In this document: positions 1 through 6,350 of the stretch, one piece after another | Position numbering within the stretch: position 1 is the stretch's first letter | How the letters are laid out: the number at the start of each line of letters is the position of its first letter | DNA from: Bacteroidales bacterium | GTDB taxonomy: Bacteria; Bacteroidota; Bacteroidia; Bacteroidales; UBA932 | Direction: 5' to 3' | NCBI GenBank assembly: GCA_017429885.1 | Contig: JAFROA010000444.1 | Coordinates: forward strand, 1-6,350 | DNA: 6,350 nt | Program-made: the position numbers and the translations under genes | The notes under the pieces: model-generated | What the model was told of the DNA's origin: nothing | What the model saw: only the letters and a program-made list of their open reading frames with translations | Databases searched by the model: none

Positions 1-2339
1 AGGACCGGCCGTCGGCATATTCGGTGACCGACTCTCTCGGCAAGTTCGAGAGGACGGTCGCCGGGAATGGTGAGTATGTGTTGTTGCTTCAGAATATGGG
101 CAGGAAGGCTGTCAGCAAGGGATTCAAGGTCGAGGGGCAGGCTGAGCTTGATCTGGGTGAAATCCTGTTGCAGGACGACGCCCAGGCTCTTGACGCCGCC
201 GCTGTGCAGGCGATGAAGACCTTGGTTAAACTGGACGTCAACAAACTGACCTACAAGGTGGAAGCCGATCCCGACTCCAAGACTGGCACATTGCTGGATA
301 TGCTGCGTAAGGTCCCGATGGTCACAGTTGACGGGCAGGACAATATCACGGTGAATGGTAGCTCAAATTTCAAGGTGTATGTGGACGGCAAGCCAAACCA
401 GATGCTCAGCTCCAATCCGTCCCAAATCCTGAAGGTCATGCCTGCCAGTGCGGTTAAAGACATAGAGGTTATCACTAACCCTGGTGCGAAATATGATGCT
501 GAGGGTGCGGGTGGAATCCTGAATCTTATCACCGGTACCACTGCGGGAGCTTCCTCCGCTGTATCTGACGGAGCTTATGGCTCGGTCAATGTCGGGGTGA
601 CGACTAAAGGTGAGAACGGCGGGGTTTATCTGACCGCTAAGAAAGGTAAACTGACAGTTGGAGTCAATGCTGCCGGCGGTTACCAGAAATTAAACGGAAT
701 ATCCTATGACGCCATCCAGAAGAATCTTGGGAATGGAGATTTTCAGAACACGGAAATGGTTCAGAACCAGAAGTCTCCGTTCGTGTTCGCCGACTTGAAT
801 GCAAGTTATGAGATATCTCCAAAGGATCTGTTGTCGGGGTCTTTCGGGATGACAGGTTTCTACCAGAACGCGGAGGGGAACTCGAAAATCACGATGGGCG
901 GTGTCGCCCCATATTCCTATATCAATGATATGGAGACGAGGTACAGGACCAGCGGAATAAATGGAAGCCTTGATTATCAGCACACTAGCGCAGAAGTCGC
1001 AGGAAGGTCTTTGACCTTGTCGTACAGGTATTCCGGCTCACCTTTAAGGACGGAGTTCACAAGTCGTTTCTCAGATATGCCGTTCCAGCTTCCCGACCGC
1101 AGGAGTGATGGCAACGACAATTCCCAGGAGAACACCTTCCAGCTTGATTACACGACACCGGTAGGGACTGGGCAGTCCCTTAGCTCAGGGCTGAAGTACA
1201 TCGCTCGCCACAACTCGGCGGATGACAAACTCTATTTCGCCGAGGGGAACAGCTGGATTCGCAATACAGAAGGCAGCATGCTCTACGACCATTTCAACGA
1301 CATAGGAGCCATATATTCCGAATATACAGGGACTTTCGGCAAGTTCTCGCTCATCGCTGGATTGAGGTACGAATACACTTGGCAGAAAGTCCGTTACGGA
1401 AAAGGATTTGGCCAAGACTTCAAGACAGGATTCGGGGATATTGTCCCGAGCGCGAGTCTCCAGTACAATATAGCAGCGACCCGAAACATTGGATTGACCT
1501 ACAACAGGAGGATCCAAAGGCCTGGTATCACTTACCTGAATCCCTATGTCAACAGGTCATCCCCGACGGTGGTGTCTTACGGAAATAGCGACCTTACCAG
1601 TGCGAGGTCCGACATCATAAGCTTGGTGTTTAATTCATTCAACCCCAAATGGATAGTCAGCCTCACCGGCCGTTATAGCCACACCGGGAGCGGAATATCT
1701 GACTATAGTTTTTATGACGACGAAGGGATTATGAACACGACTTACGGGAATATAGTCGTGGAGGACAATACCGGCATCACCGCATTCGTAAACTGGACAG
1801 CAGGCCCTAAGACGAGGATATACACGAACAGTTCTGTCGGGTACAGCATGTTCTCAAGCGACGAGCTTGCCCAGAAGAACAGCGGATGGAACTGGAACGT
1901 TATGGCAGGGCTCCAGCAGACCCTTCCCGCCGACATGCTCCTCAGCGCCAACCTCATGGCTGGAGGAAAAACCTGGACTCTGCAGGGCTGGAACAAGGGA
2001 TTCACGATGGGGGTCATTGGTTTGTCAAAGGGCTTTCTCGCTAATAAACTGCGGGTTACCGGGCAGTTCATCTCTAACTTCGAGAAAGGCGGAATGACTA
2101 TCGAGTCCTTCGCCCGGGGAGGTAATTTCGAGACGAGGTCCAAAGTGACAGTGCCTATAAGGCAGGTCGGCCTGAATCTGACATATACATTCGGAAAGCA
2201 GGGATTCCAGGTCAAGAAGACAAGAAAGTCCATCACCAACGACGATGTGATCAACAACACCAACGGACAGGCGCCTGGAACAGGGGCCGCGGGCTCTTCG
2301 GCGACAGGTGTCGCTGGAGCTGGACAGGGCGGAATGTAG
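1..2339 (+). CDS. TonB-dependent-receptor-like outer-membrane beta-barrel protein (OMP_b-brl_3 type), 5'-truncated
   Basis: The reading frame is open to the left edge (first whole codon at 3), so the true start and signal peptide lie upstream; the GTG at 24 is internal. Residue numbers here count from that GTG (771 residues). Residues 1-50 look like the end of a carboxypeptidase-regulatory-like beta-sandwich (VTDSLGKFE). Residues ~70-172 form a plug: LLDMLRKVP, then TVDGQDNITVNG, VYVDGKP, MPASAVKDIEVITNPGAKYD and EGAGGILNLIT, the usual wording of Bacteroidota OMP_b-brl_3 receptors. Residues ~180-725 alternate aromatic and polar residues as in barrel strands, ending with the strand VGLNLTYTFGK. 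A 46-residue tail follows, the last ~28 residues rich in G, A, S, T and Q. By family it would sit in the outer membrane and import an unknown ligand with TonB energy, or act as a passive barrel. No susD-like partner follows, so glycan uptake is not supported. A terminator follows at once. Family call is confident; substrate unknown. Confidence 0.9.
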   Translation, partial: DRPSAYSVTDSLGKFERTVAGNGEYVLLLQNMGRKAVSKGFKVEGQAELDLGEILLQDDAQALDAAAVQAMKTLVKLDVNKLTYKVEADPDSKTGTLLDMLRKVPMVTVDGQDNITVNGSSNFKVYVDGKPNQMLSSNPSQILKVMPASAVKDIEVITNPGAKYDAEGAGGILNLITGTTAGASSAVSDGAYGSVNVGVTTKGENGGVYLTAKKGKLTVGVNAAGGYQKLNGISYDAIQKNLGNGDFQNTEMVQNQKSPFVFADLNASYEISPKDLLSGSFGMTGFYQNAEGNSKITMGGVAPYSYINDMETRYRTSGINGSLDYQHTSAEVAGRSLTLSYRYSGSPLRTEFTSRFSDMPFQLPDRRSDGNDNSQENTFQLDYTTPVGTGQSLSSGLKYIARHNSADDKLYFAEGNSWIRNTEGSMLYDHFNDIGAIYSEYTGTFGKFSLIAGLRYEYTWQKVRYGKGFGQDFKTGFGDIVPSASLQYNIAATRNIGLTYNRRIQRPGITYLNPYVNRSSPTVVSYGNSDLTSARSDIISLVFNSFNPKWIVSLTGRYSHTGSGISDYSFYDDEGIMNTTYGNIVVEDNTGITAFVNWTAGPKTRIYTNSSVGYSMFSSDELAQKNSGWNWNVMAGLQQTLPADMLLSANLMAGGKTWTLQGWNKGFTMGVIGLSKGFLANKLRVTGQFISNFEKGGMTIESFARGGNFETRSKVTVPIRQVGLNLTYTFGKQGFQVKKTRKSITNDDVINNTNGQAPGTGAAGSSATGVAGAGQGGM

Positions 2340-2362
2340 TCGCCTGACGTATGTATCATTAG

Positions 2363-2406
2363 AGAGAACTTTTTCGTATCTTCGCGAAGATGTTCTCTTC
2401 TTTTTT
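2363..2406 (+). terminator. Intrinsic terminator after the outer-membrane receptor gene
   Basis: The hairpin has an outer 7-bp stem, AGAGAAC (2363-2369) with GTTCTCT (2392-2398). A single T-T mismatch (2370/2391) follows, then an inner 6-bp stem, TTTTCG (2371-2376) with CGAAGA (2385-2390, one G-U pair), closing an 8-base loop TATCTTCG (2377-2384). The stem is followed by TCTTTTTT (2399-2406), the expected U-tract. It starts 24 bases after the receptor stop codon. The reverse strand has no T-run beyond the stem, so it should act only on + strand transcripts. A rival inner fold exists, because ATCTTCGCGAAGAT (2378-2391) is a perfect palindrome. Pairing was worked out by eye; no folding energy was computed. 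Confidence 0.7.
2377..2384 (+). promoter_or_regulatory. Possible -7 promoter box for the hydrolase-punA-uvrA unit
   Basis: TATCTTCG matches the Bacteroidota primary sigma -7 consensus TAnnTTTG at all but one defined position. It would place transcription start near 2390, leaving a leader of about 30 bases before the start codon. No convincing TTTG -33 box lies at the expected distance upstream (TATC or TATG instead). If the terminator at 2363-2406 is efficient, some promoter is needed in this short gap, which is the main reason to keep the candidate. The box is also the terminator loop, so the match may be chance. Confidence 0.27.
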
Positions 2407-2409
2407 ATT

Positions 2410-2415
2410 AAGGAG
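2410..2415 (+). promoter_or_regulatory. Shine-Dalgarno site of the DUF4886-type gene
   Basis: AAGGAG lies 7 bases before the ATG at 2423 and 4 bases before the ATG at 2420. It decides the start: the in-frame ATG at 2390 would put this site inside the coding region, would overlap the terminator hairpin, and would prepend ten residues ahead of an already complete signal peptide. Strong Shine-Dalgarno sites are not common in Bacteroidota, so this one is noticeable. Confidence 0.65.
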
Positions 2416-2422
2416 TTTTATG

Positions 2423-3331
2423 ATGAGACGGTTATGGCTTTTAGTGGTCGCCATGTTGGCGACATCTGGTTTGCTGGCGCAAGTGGCGCCCGCCAATTAT
2501 CCTCTACCTCAGAATCCTGACACTCTGCGTATCCTCGCTGTCGGGAATAGCTTTTCTGATGATGGCACCGAGTATATTCCCGGGCTGCTGGAAGCCGCCG
2601 GAATCCACAATGTCATTATAGCCCGTCTCTACATCGGCGGATGCTCCCTTGAAAGGCATTGCAAGGAATATGAGAATGGTACTCCTGACTACATCTATTA
2701 CAAGTCAACCAATAACAAGTGGGTCACTGTCAGCAAGAACGCCACCATTTTGGACGGCTTGAAGGACGAGCCATGGGATATAATAACTGTTCAGGAAGTA
2801 TCCAATAACTCAGGCACTTACGAGACTTATCAGAATTGGGCACCCAAACTGTTGTCCATTATCCGTAAAGAGGCCTTGAACCCCAAGGCAGCCATTGTCT
2901 GGCATATGACCTGGGCATACGCCTCCAACTCCGACCATGGCGCTTTCAAGAACTACAACCATGACCAGAAGGTGATGTATGACGCGATTGTGGATTGTGT
3001 CAGCAGAGCTCGCGGGGATTTCAATGTCCCGGTGGTGATTCCATCAGGAGTCGCTGTGCAAATGGCTAGAGAGACCCGTCTCAATAACGAGAACCGTGTT
3101 CCGGCAGATTCCAAGGTCTATCAGCTGACCAGGGACGGATTCCACCTCAGCCGTCAGCATGGACGTTACATAGCCGCTTGCGTCTGGTTCGAGTCGCTGA
3201 TCAAGCCTACCCTCGGAAAATCCGTTAAGGGGAACCCCTATCTTCTCGAGGACACTGAGTATTCGATAACAAAAAAGGACGCCAAGTTGTGCCAGAAATG
3301 CGCGATCAAGGCAGTGGCGTCGTATAAATAG
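2423..3331 (+). CDS. Secreted SGNH-hydrolase-like protein, DUF4886 type
   Basis: The product is 302 residues if translation starts at 2423 (303 from the adjacent ATG at 2420). The N-terminus is a clear signal peptide: MRRLWLLVV, a hydrophobic run, and a likely cut after LLA (residue 19), so the protein should be exported to the periplasm or beyond. The mature protein opens with LRILAVGNSFSDDG, in which GNS (Ser43) is the block I nucleophile of the SGNH fold as it appears in DUF4886 proteins. Other visible elements are WDIITVQEVSNNSG (~119-130), WHMTWAY (~160-166) and RDGFHLS (~237-243), whose Asp238 and His241 fit the block V Asp-x-x-His pair. The family is presumed to be esterase or acetylesterase-like, often linked to glycan breakdown, but the substrate is unknown. 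A CxxC pair near the C-terminus (Cys290, Cys293) is odd. It ends 9 bases before the phosphorylase gene, suggesting shared transcription. Fold call is confident; activity is inferred. Confidence 0.85.
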   Translation: MRRLWLLVVAMLATSGLLAQVAPANYPLPQNPDTLRILAVGNSFSDDGTEYIPGLLEAAGIHNVIIARLYIGGCSLERHCKEYENGTPDYIYYKSTNNKWVTVSKNATILDGLKDEPWDIITVQEVSNNSGTYETYQNWAPKLLSIIRKEALNPKAAIVWHMTWAYASNSDHGAFKNYNHDQKVMYDAIVDCVSRARGDFNVPVVIPSGVAVQMARETRLNNENRVPADSKVYQLTRDGFHLSRQHGRYIAACVWFESLIKPTLGKSVKGNPYLLEDTEYSITKKDAKLCQKCAIKAVASYK

Positions 3332-3340
3332 AACGTCTCC

Positions 3341-4174
3341 ATGGACCCAAGATCGGAAAGAATTCATAATGCTGCCTCTTTCGTCAAGGAAATACTTGAT
3401 GAAAAGGGACTTGCGCCTACTGTTGGAATTGTCCTAGGCAGCGGTCTCGGAAGGCTTGTTGATGACATAAAGGACCCAGTCACCATTCCATACAAGACTA
3501 TCCCGGGTTTTCCCGTCTCTACCTCAATAGGGCACAAAGGCAATTTCATTGTCGGTGAATTAGGCGGTAAGACCGTCATAGCCATGCAGGGACGTCTCCA
3601 TTACTACGAGGGCTACGACATGGACACTGTCACGCTTCCGATCAGGGTGATGATAGTCATCGGCATAGAGTATCTGTTCGTCTCTAACGCCGCCGGTGGT
3701 GTGAACACTTCTTTCAGTATCGGAGACCTTATGGTCATAACTGATCATATCAATCAGATACCCAATCCTTTGATAGGGCCTAATCTGGACGAGTTCGGCC
3801 CCAGATTCCCTGATATGACCAGACCTTACGATCATCACTTGATAGCTCTGGCTGATGAGGTGGCTGCCGAGTTGGGAATACAATTGAGGAAGGGTGTCTA
3901 TCTGGCATGTACCGGTCCTACATATGAGACACCTCACGAGTACAAGTACATGCGTATCGTCGGAGCCGACGCTGTGGGGATGTCCACCACTCCTGAGGTT
4001 ATTGTGGCACGTCACGCTGACATTCCGGTATTCGGAGTGTCCGTGATCACTGATGTCGCCCATGAGGATGAGGACTCCGATTATGTCACTGACGGAGAGG
4101 AGATTGTCCGTCAGGCAGATGCCGCCGCCACTAGAATGATCGCCTTGTTCAAAGGGATTATCTCCAGGATCTGA
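3341..4174 (+). CDS. punA: Purine nucleoside phosphorylase, trimeric (PNP/MTAP) family
   Basis: This 277-residue cytoplasmic enzyme is of normal family length. It should cleave purine nucleosides with phosphate to free base and ribose-1-phosphate in purine salvage. Visible motifs, with human PNP equivalents, are: GSGLG (33-37, phosphate loop); GHKG (His65, human His64); RLHYYEG (Arg85, His87, Glu90; human Arg84, His86, Glu89); SNAAGG (115-120); TGPTYETPHE (Tyr195, Glu196; human Phe200, Glu201); and GADAVGMSTTPE (Met214, Ser215; human Met219, Ser220). Two specificity positions differ: Asp238 in VITD replaces human Asn243, and Gly252 in DGEE replaces human His257, with the 14-residue spacing between them kept. 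The connecting stretch is strongly acidic (HEDEDSD). The ATG at 3341 is used; no Shine-Dalgarno precedes it, only the A-rich sequence usual in Bacteroidota. It sits 9 bases after the hydrolase and 2 bases before uvrA. The family is certain; inosine/guanosine versus adenosine or methylthioadenosine preference is open. The symbol punA is by family, not locus-specific. Confidence 0.93.
   Translation: MDPRSERIHNAASFVKEILDEKGLAPTVGIVLGSGLGRLVDDIKDPVTIPYKTIPGFPVSTSIGHKGNFIVGELGGKTVIAMQGRLHYYEGYDMDTVTLPIRVMIVIGIEYLFVSNAAGGVNTSFSIGDLMVITDHINQIPNPLIGPNLDEFGPRFPDMTRPYDHHLIALADEVAAELGIQLRKGVYLACTGPTYETPHEYKYMRIVGADAVGMSTTPEVIVARHADIPVFGVSVITDVAHEDEDSDYVTDGEEIVRQADAAATRMIALFKGIISRI
4166..4169 (+). promoter_or_regulatory. 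Shine-Dalgarno-like core for uvrA
   Basis: AGGA lies 7 bases before the uvrA ATG, inside the last codons of the phosphorylase gene. With only two bases between the upstream stop codon and this ATG, ribosomes finishing the phosphorylase could reinitiate on uvrA, so translational coupling is plausible. Four bases are weak evidence by themselves. Confidence 0.4.
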
Positions 4175-4176
4175 GA

Positions 4177-6350
4177 ATGCCGGAAGGGAATATAGTCATA
4201 AGGGGAGCCAAGGTCAACAACCTGAAGGATGTGACTTTGGAGATACCGCGGAACAAGTTCGTGGTCGTGACCGGTATTTCCGGCTCCGGTAAATCCTCGT
4301 TGGCATTCGATACCCTTTTCGCTGAAGGGCAGAGGCGCTTCGCCGAGAGTTTAAGCTCGTACGCCAGGCAATTCCTCGGCCGTATGAGCAAGCCGGATGT
4401 GGAGTCCATAGAAGGTATTCCCCCCGCGATAGCGATTGAGCAGAAAGTCAATATCCGCAACCCTCGCTCTACTGTTGCCACCACCACGGAAATATATGAT
4501 TATCTGAGGATTATCTTTGCTCGTATCGGTAGGACATATTCCCCGATCAGCGGGCGTGAGGTTAAGTGCCACGGACAAGGTGATGTCATGGCCAGCATCC
4601 TTTCGGGTGATTCGAGGACCTTATACATATTGGCGGACCTTGGCTGGGAGGCCAGGGAGGACAAAGTCGAGTTGATGCTCCGCCTCAAAGAGGAGGGATA
4701 TTCCAGGTTTTACGGAGAAGAAGGTATCATCAGGATTGAGGATATAATGAGAATGGCTGACAAAGGAGAGTATCCGAAAGAGCTTTACCTCCTTGTGGAC
4801 CGTCTCAAACTGCCGGTGTTCAAGTCATGTCTGCCGTATTATGATTCTGGTGAGCCATGGCCCCAGACTGATTGGGAAGATCTTCAGACCAGGCTTCGTT
4901 CCTCGATAGACAACGCCTTCAGGGAAGGTCAGGGTAAGCTCGTTCTTGTTAAGGATGAGGGGAAGGAAGAGTTCATCAATCGCTTTGAGCTTGACGGGAT
5001 GACATTCCGCGAGCCGGACGAGTATCTGTTTTCATTCAACAGTCCGCTAGGTGCTTGCCCGGTGTGCGGTGGCCTTGGCAAGATTATCGGTGTCAGTGAG
5101 GATCTTGTGGTGCCGGATAAGAGCAAGAGCATCTATGATGGCGCTATAGCGTGTTGGCGAGGCGATAAGATGGGGTGGTTCAAGGATCATCTGGTCCAGG
5201 TGGCTGAGAGGTATGGCATCCCTATTTTCGAGCCATATTGCAATCTCTCCAGGGAAGTCAAGGATATCATCTGGAACGGTCACAGTGTCGAAGGCGATGA
5301 GAATTCCATAGTGGGCATAAACGAGTTCTTCTCGTGGGTGGAATCAAACCGCTACAAAATCCAGTACAAGTACATGCTTAGCCGGTTCTCGGGAAGAACA
5401 ACCTGTCACGCTTGCCACGGGTCCAGATTGCGTCCCGAAGCTTTGTATGTCAAGGTGGGAGGAAAGAACATATCGGAGTTGCTCGACATGAATGTCGGTG
5501 AGCTCACCGCTTTCTTCCAATCTTTGGAACTTACTGATTATGAGAATGGTATAGTACATAAGGCGGTGGAGGAGATTCTCTCCAGGCTTGGGTATATCAA
5601 CGATGTCGGGCTATCGTACCTTACCTTGAGCCGGGCATGCAACACCCTTTCTGGTGGAGAGAGCCAAAGAATCAATCTTGTGACAGCCCTCGGCAGCTCT
5701 CTGGTGGGGTCGATGTATATCCTGGACGAGCCAAGTATCGGTCTGCATCCCCGGGATACAGACAGGTTGATATCCGTTCTCCGCAAGCTGAGGGACATTG
5801 GCAACACAGTCGTAGTGGTCGAGCATGATGAGGAGATTATCCGGGCTGCTGACATGCTTATTGACATGGGACCTTTGGCCGGTGTCGATGGAGGTGAGAT
5901 TGTCTTCCAAGGCAGGATGTCGGACAAATTGCCTGCTTCAGCCTTGAAGAAGTCTCTCACTCTACAATACCTTACCGGAAAGCGAGGTGGTTATGTCCGC
6001 GAGAAGAGGAAATGGACATATTCCATCAACGTCGAAGGTGCGATGGAGCATAACCTTAAGGACATAGATGTCAAGTTTCCCCTTGGCGTCCTGACTGTTG
6101 TCTCCGGAGTAAGCGGGTCTGGAAAATCATCTCTTGTCGGGGATATCCTCTATCCAGCCTTATATCGTCGTATCAACCAGACAGGCGATCTGCCAGGAGT
6201 GTTCAGGAAGCTTTCAGGCAATCTTGACAGGGTCACCAGGGTGGAATATGTTGACCAGAATCCGATAGGCAAGAGCTCGAGGTCCAACGCCGTCACATAT
6301 CTTAAAGTGTACGATGACATCCGTAAGCTATTTTCGGAGCAGCAATACGC
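4177..6350 (+). CDS. uvrA: Excinuclease ABC subunit UvrA, 3'-truncated by the window
   Basis: The frame is open from the ATG at 4177 to the window edge, giving 724 whole codons; a full UvrA has about 940, so roughly the last 200 are missing. UvrA is the dimeric ABC-type ATPase that finds bulky DNA lesions and loads UvrB in nucleotide excision repair. The start MPEGNIVIRGAKVNNLKDV fits the family N-terminus. Seen in order: Walker A I GISGSGKSS (33-41, Lys39); SSYARQFLGRMSKPDV and PPAIAIEQK, with NPRSTVATTTEIYDYLR; a UvrB-binding region (~130-250); LFSFNSPLGACPVCGGLG (Cys294, Cys297); TCHACHGSRLRPEA (Cys410, Cys413); signature I LSGGESQR (491-498); Walker B I YILDEPSIGLH (Asp517, Glu518); H-loop VVVEHDEE (His550); Walker A II GVSGSGKSS (644-652, Lys650); and DQNPIGKSSRSN. 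The second signature, second Walker B and C-terminal zinc finger lie outside. Oddities: the first CxxC of zinc module 1 is absent (~271-274), and about 20 extra residues occur at 213-233. It is the last visible gene of the probable operon. Confidence 0.95.
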   Translation, partial: MPEGNIVIRGAKVNNLKDVTLEIPRNKFVVVTGISGSGKSSLAFDTLFAEGQRRFAESLSSYARQFLGRMSKPDVESIEGIPPAIAIEQKVNIRNPRSTVATTTEIYDYLRIIFARIGRTYSPISGREVKCHGQGDVMASILSGDSRTLYILADLGWEAREDKVELMLRLKEEGYSRFYGEEGIIRIEDIMRMADKGEYPKELYLLVDRLKLPVFKSCLPYYDSGEPWPQTDWEDLQTRLRSSIDNAFREGQGKLVLVKDEGKEEFINRFELDGMTFREPDEYLFSFNSPLGACPVCGGLGKIIGVSEDLVVPDKSKSIYDGAIACWRGDKMGWFKDHLVQVAERYGIPIFEPYCNLSREVKDIIWNGHSVEGDENSIVGINEFFSWVESNRYKIQYKYMLSRFSGRTTCHACHGSRLRPEALYVKVGGKNISELLDMNVGELTAFFQSLELTDYENGIVHKAVEEILSRLGYINDVGLSYLTLSRACNTLSGGESQRINLVTALGSSLVGSMYILDEPSIGLHPRDTDRLISVLRKLRDIGNTVVVVEHDEEIIRAADMLIDMGPLAGVDGGEIVFQGRMSDKLPASALKKSLTLQYLTGKRGGYVREKRKWTYSINVEGAMEHNLKDIDVKFPLGVLTVVSGVSGSGKSSLVGDILYPALYRRINQTGDLPGVFRKLSGNLDRVTRVEYVDQNPIGKSSRSNAVTYLKVYDDIRKLFSEQQY

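Noticed and set aside
24..26. GTG as the start codon of the receptor gene
   Set aside because: The same frame is open upstream to base 3 and reads as part of the same beta-sandwich domain; there is no signal peptide after the GTG. The gene begins outside the window.
1742..2359. 205-codon open frame on the reverse strand
   Set aside because: It is fully antisense to the receptor barrel, Pro- and Ser-rich in a way expected from the complement of Gly/Ser codons, with no recognisable domain. Treated as a shadow.
2390..2422. Earlier ATG at 2390 for the DUF4886-type gene
   Set aside because: It lies within the terminator hairpin, has no ribosome site, and would place ten extra residues ahead of a complete signal peptide. 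AAGGAG at 2410-2415 points to 2420/2423.
2340..2422. Riboswitch or small RNA in the only intergenic gap
   Set aside because: The gap is about 80 bases and is accounted for by the terminator and ribosome site; there is no aptamer-like conserved core and no room for one.
2308..2520. 70-codon + strand frame bridging the receptor end and the hydrolase start
   Set aside because: It runs through the terminator and the signal-peptide region out of frame, with no domain and no ribosome site. Not a gene.
3560..4063. 167-codon open frame on the reverse strand
   Set aside because: It is antisense to well-conserved phosphorylase motifs, and its translation resembles no family I know. Shadow frame.
4188..4200. 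Short match GGAATATAGTC shared with 1747-1757
   Set aside because: An 11-base identity between two coding regions in different contexts is expected by chance and shows no further repeat structure.
5538..5960. 140-codon open frame on the reverse strand, and overlapping shorter ones
   Set aside because: They are antisense to the UvrA signature, Walker B and H-loop, which fix the coding strand. Shadow frames.
1..6350. A novel multi-gene defence, mobile or biosynthetic system
   Set aside because: All four genes fall in known families, composition is even, and there are no integrases, transposases, inverted terminal repeats, direct-repeat arrays or toxin-antitoxin-like small genes.

Overview
The window reads as ordinary chromosomal DNA from a member of the Bacteroidota, most likely Bacteroidales. 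The main reasons are the OMP_b-brl_3-type outer-membrane receptor, the secreted DUF4886-type SGNH hydrolase, and a UvrA whose wording around the first zinc module matches what I recall of Bacteroidota UvrA. All genes lie on the + strand, base composition looks even (roughly half G+C by eye), and coding density is very high. I see no phage, transposon, CRISPR, tRNA or rRNA signal.

Layout: (1) 1-2339 is the 3' part of a large TonB-dependent-receptor-like outer-membrane beta-barrel gene whose start lies upstream of the window. (2) 2340-2422 is the only real intergenic gap, about 80 bases. It holds a well-formed intrinsic terminator with a U-rich tail. Inside the terminator loop is a weak match to the Bacteroidota -7 promoter box, followed by a good Shine-Dalgarno site. 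(3) 2423-3331 encodes a secreted SGNH/DUF4886 hydrolase-like protein. (4) 3341-4174 encodes a trimeric-type purine nucleoside phosphorylase. (5) 4177 to the window end encodes the first ~724 residues of the excision-repair ATPase UvrA, running off the 3' edge.

Genes 2-4 are separated by 9 and 2 bases and probably form one transcription unit downstream of the terminator. Their functions (periplasmic or surface hydrolase, purine salvage, DNA repair) are not obviously one pathway. The co-transcription is inferred from spacing only.

Nothing here looks like a new multi-gene system. The points most worth a second look are the purine nucleoside phosphorylase active site (Asp where human PNP has Asn243, Gly where it has His257), the terminator whose loop coincides with a promoter-like box, and two departures of this UvrA from the E. 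coli protein (loss of the first CxxC pair and an insertion of about 20 residues). Family assignments rest on motif recognition from memory; no database search was run.
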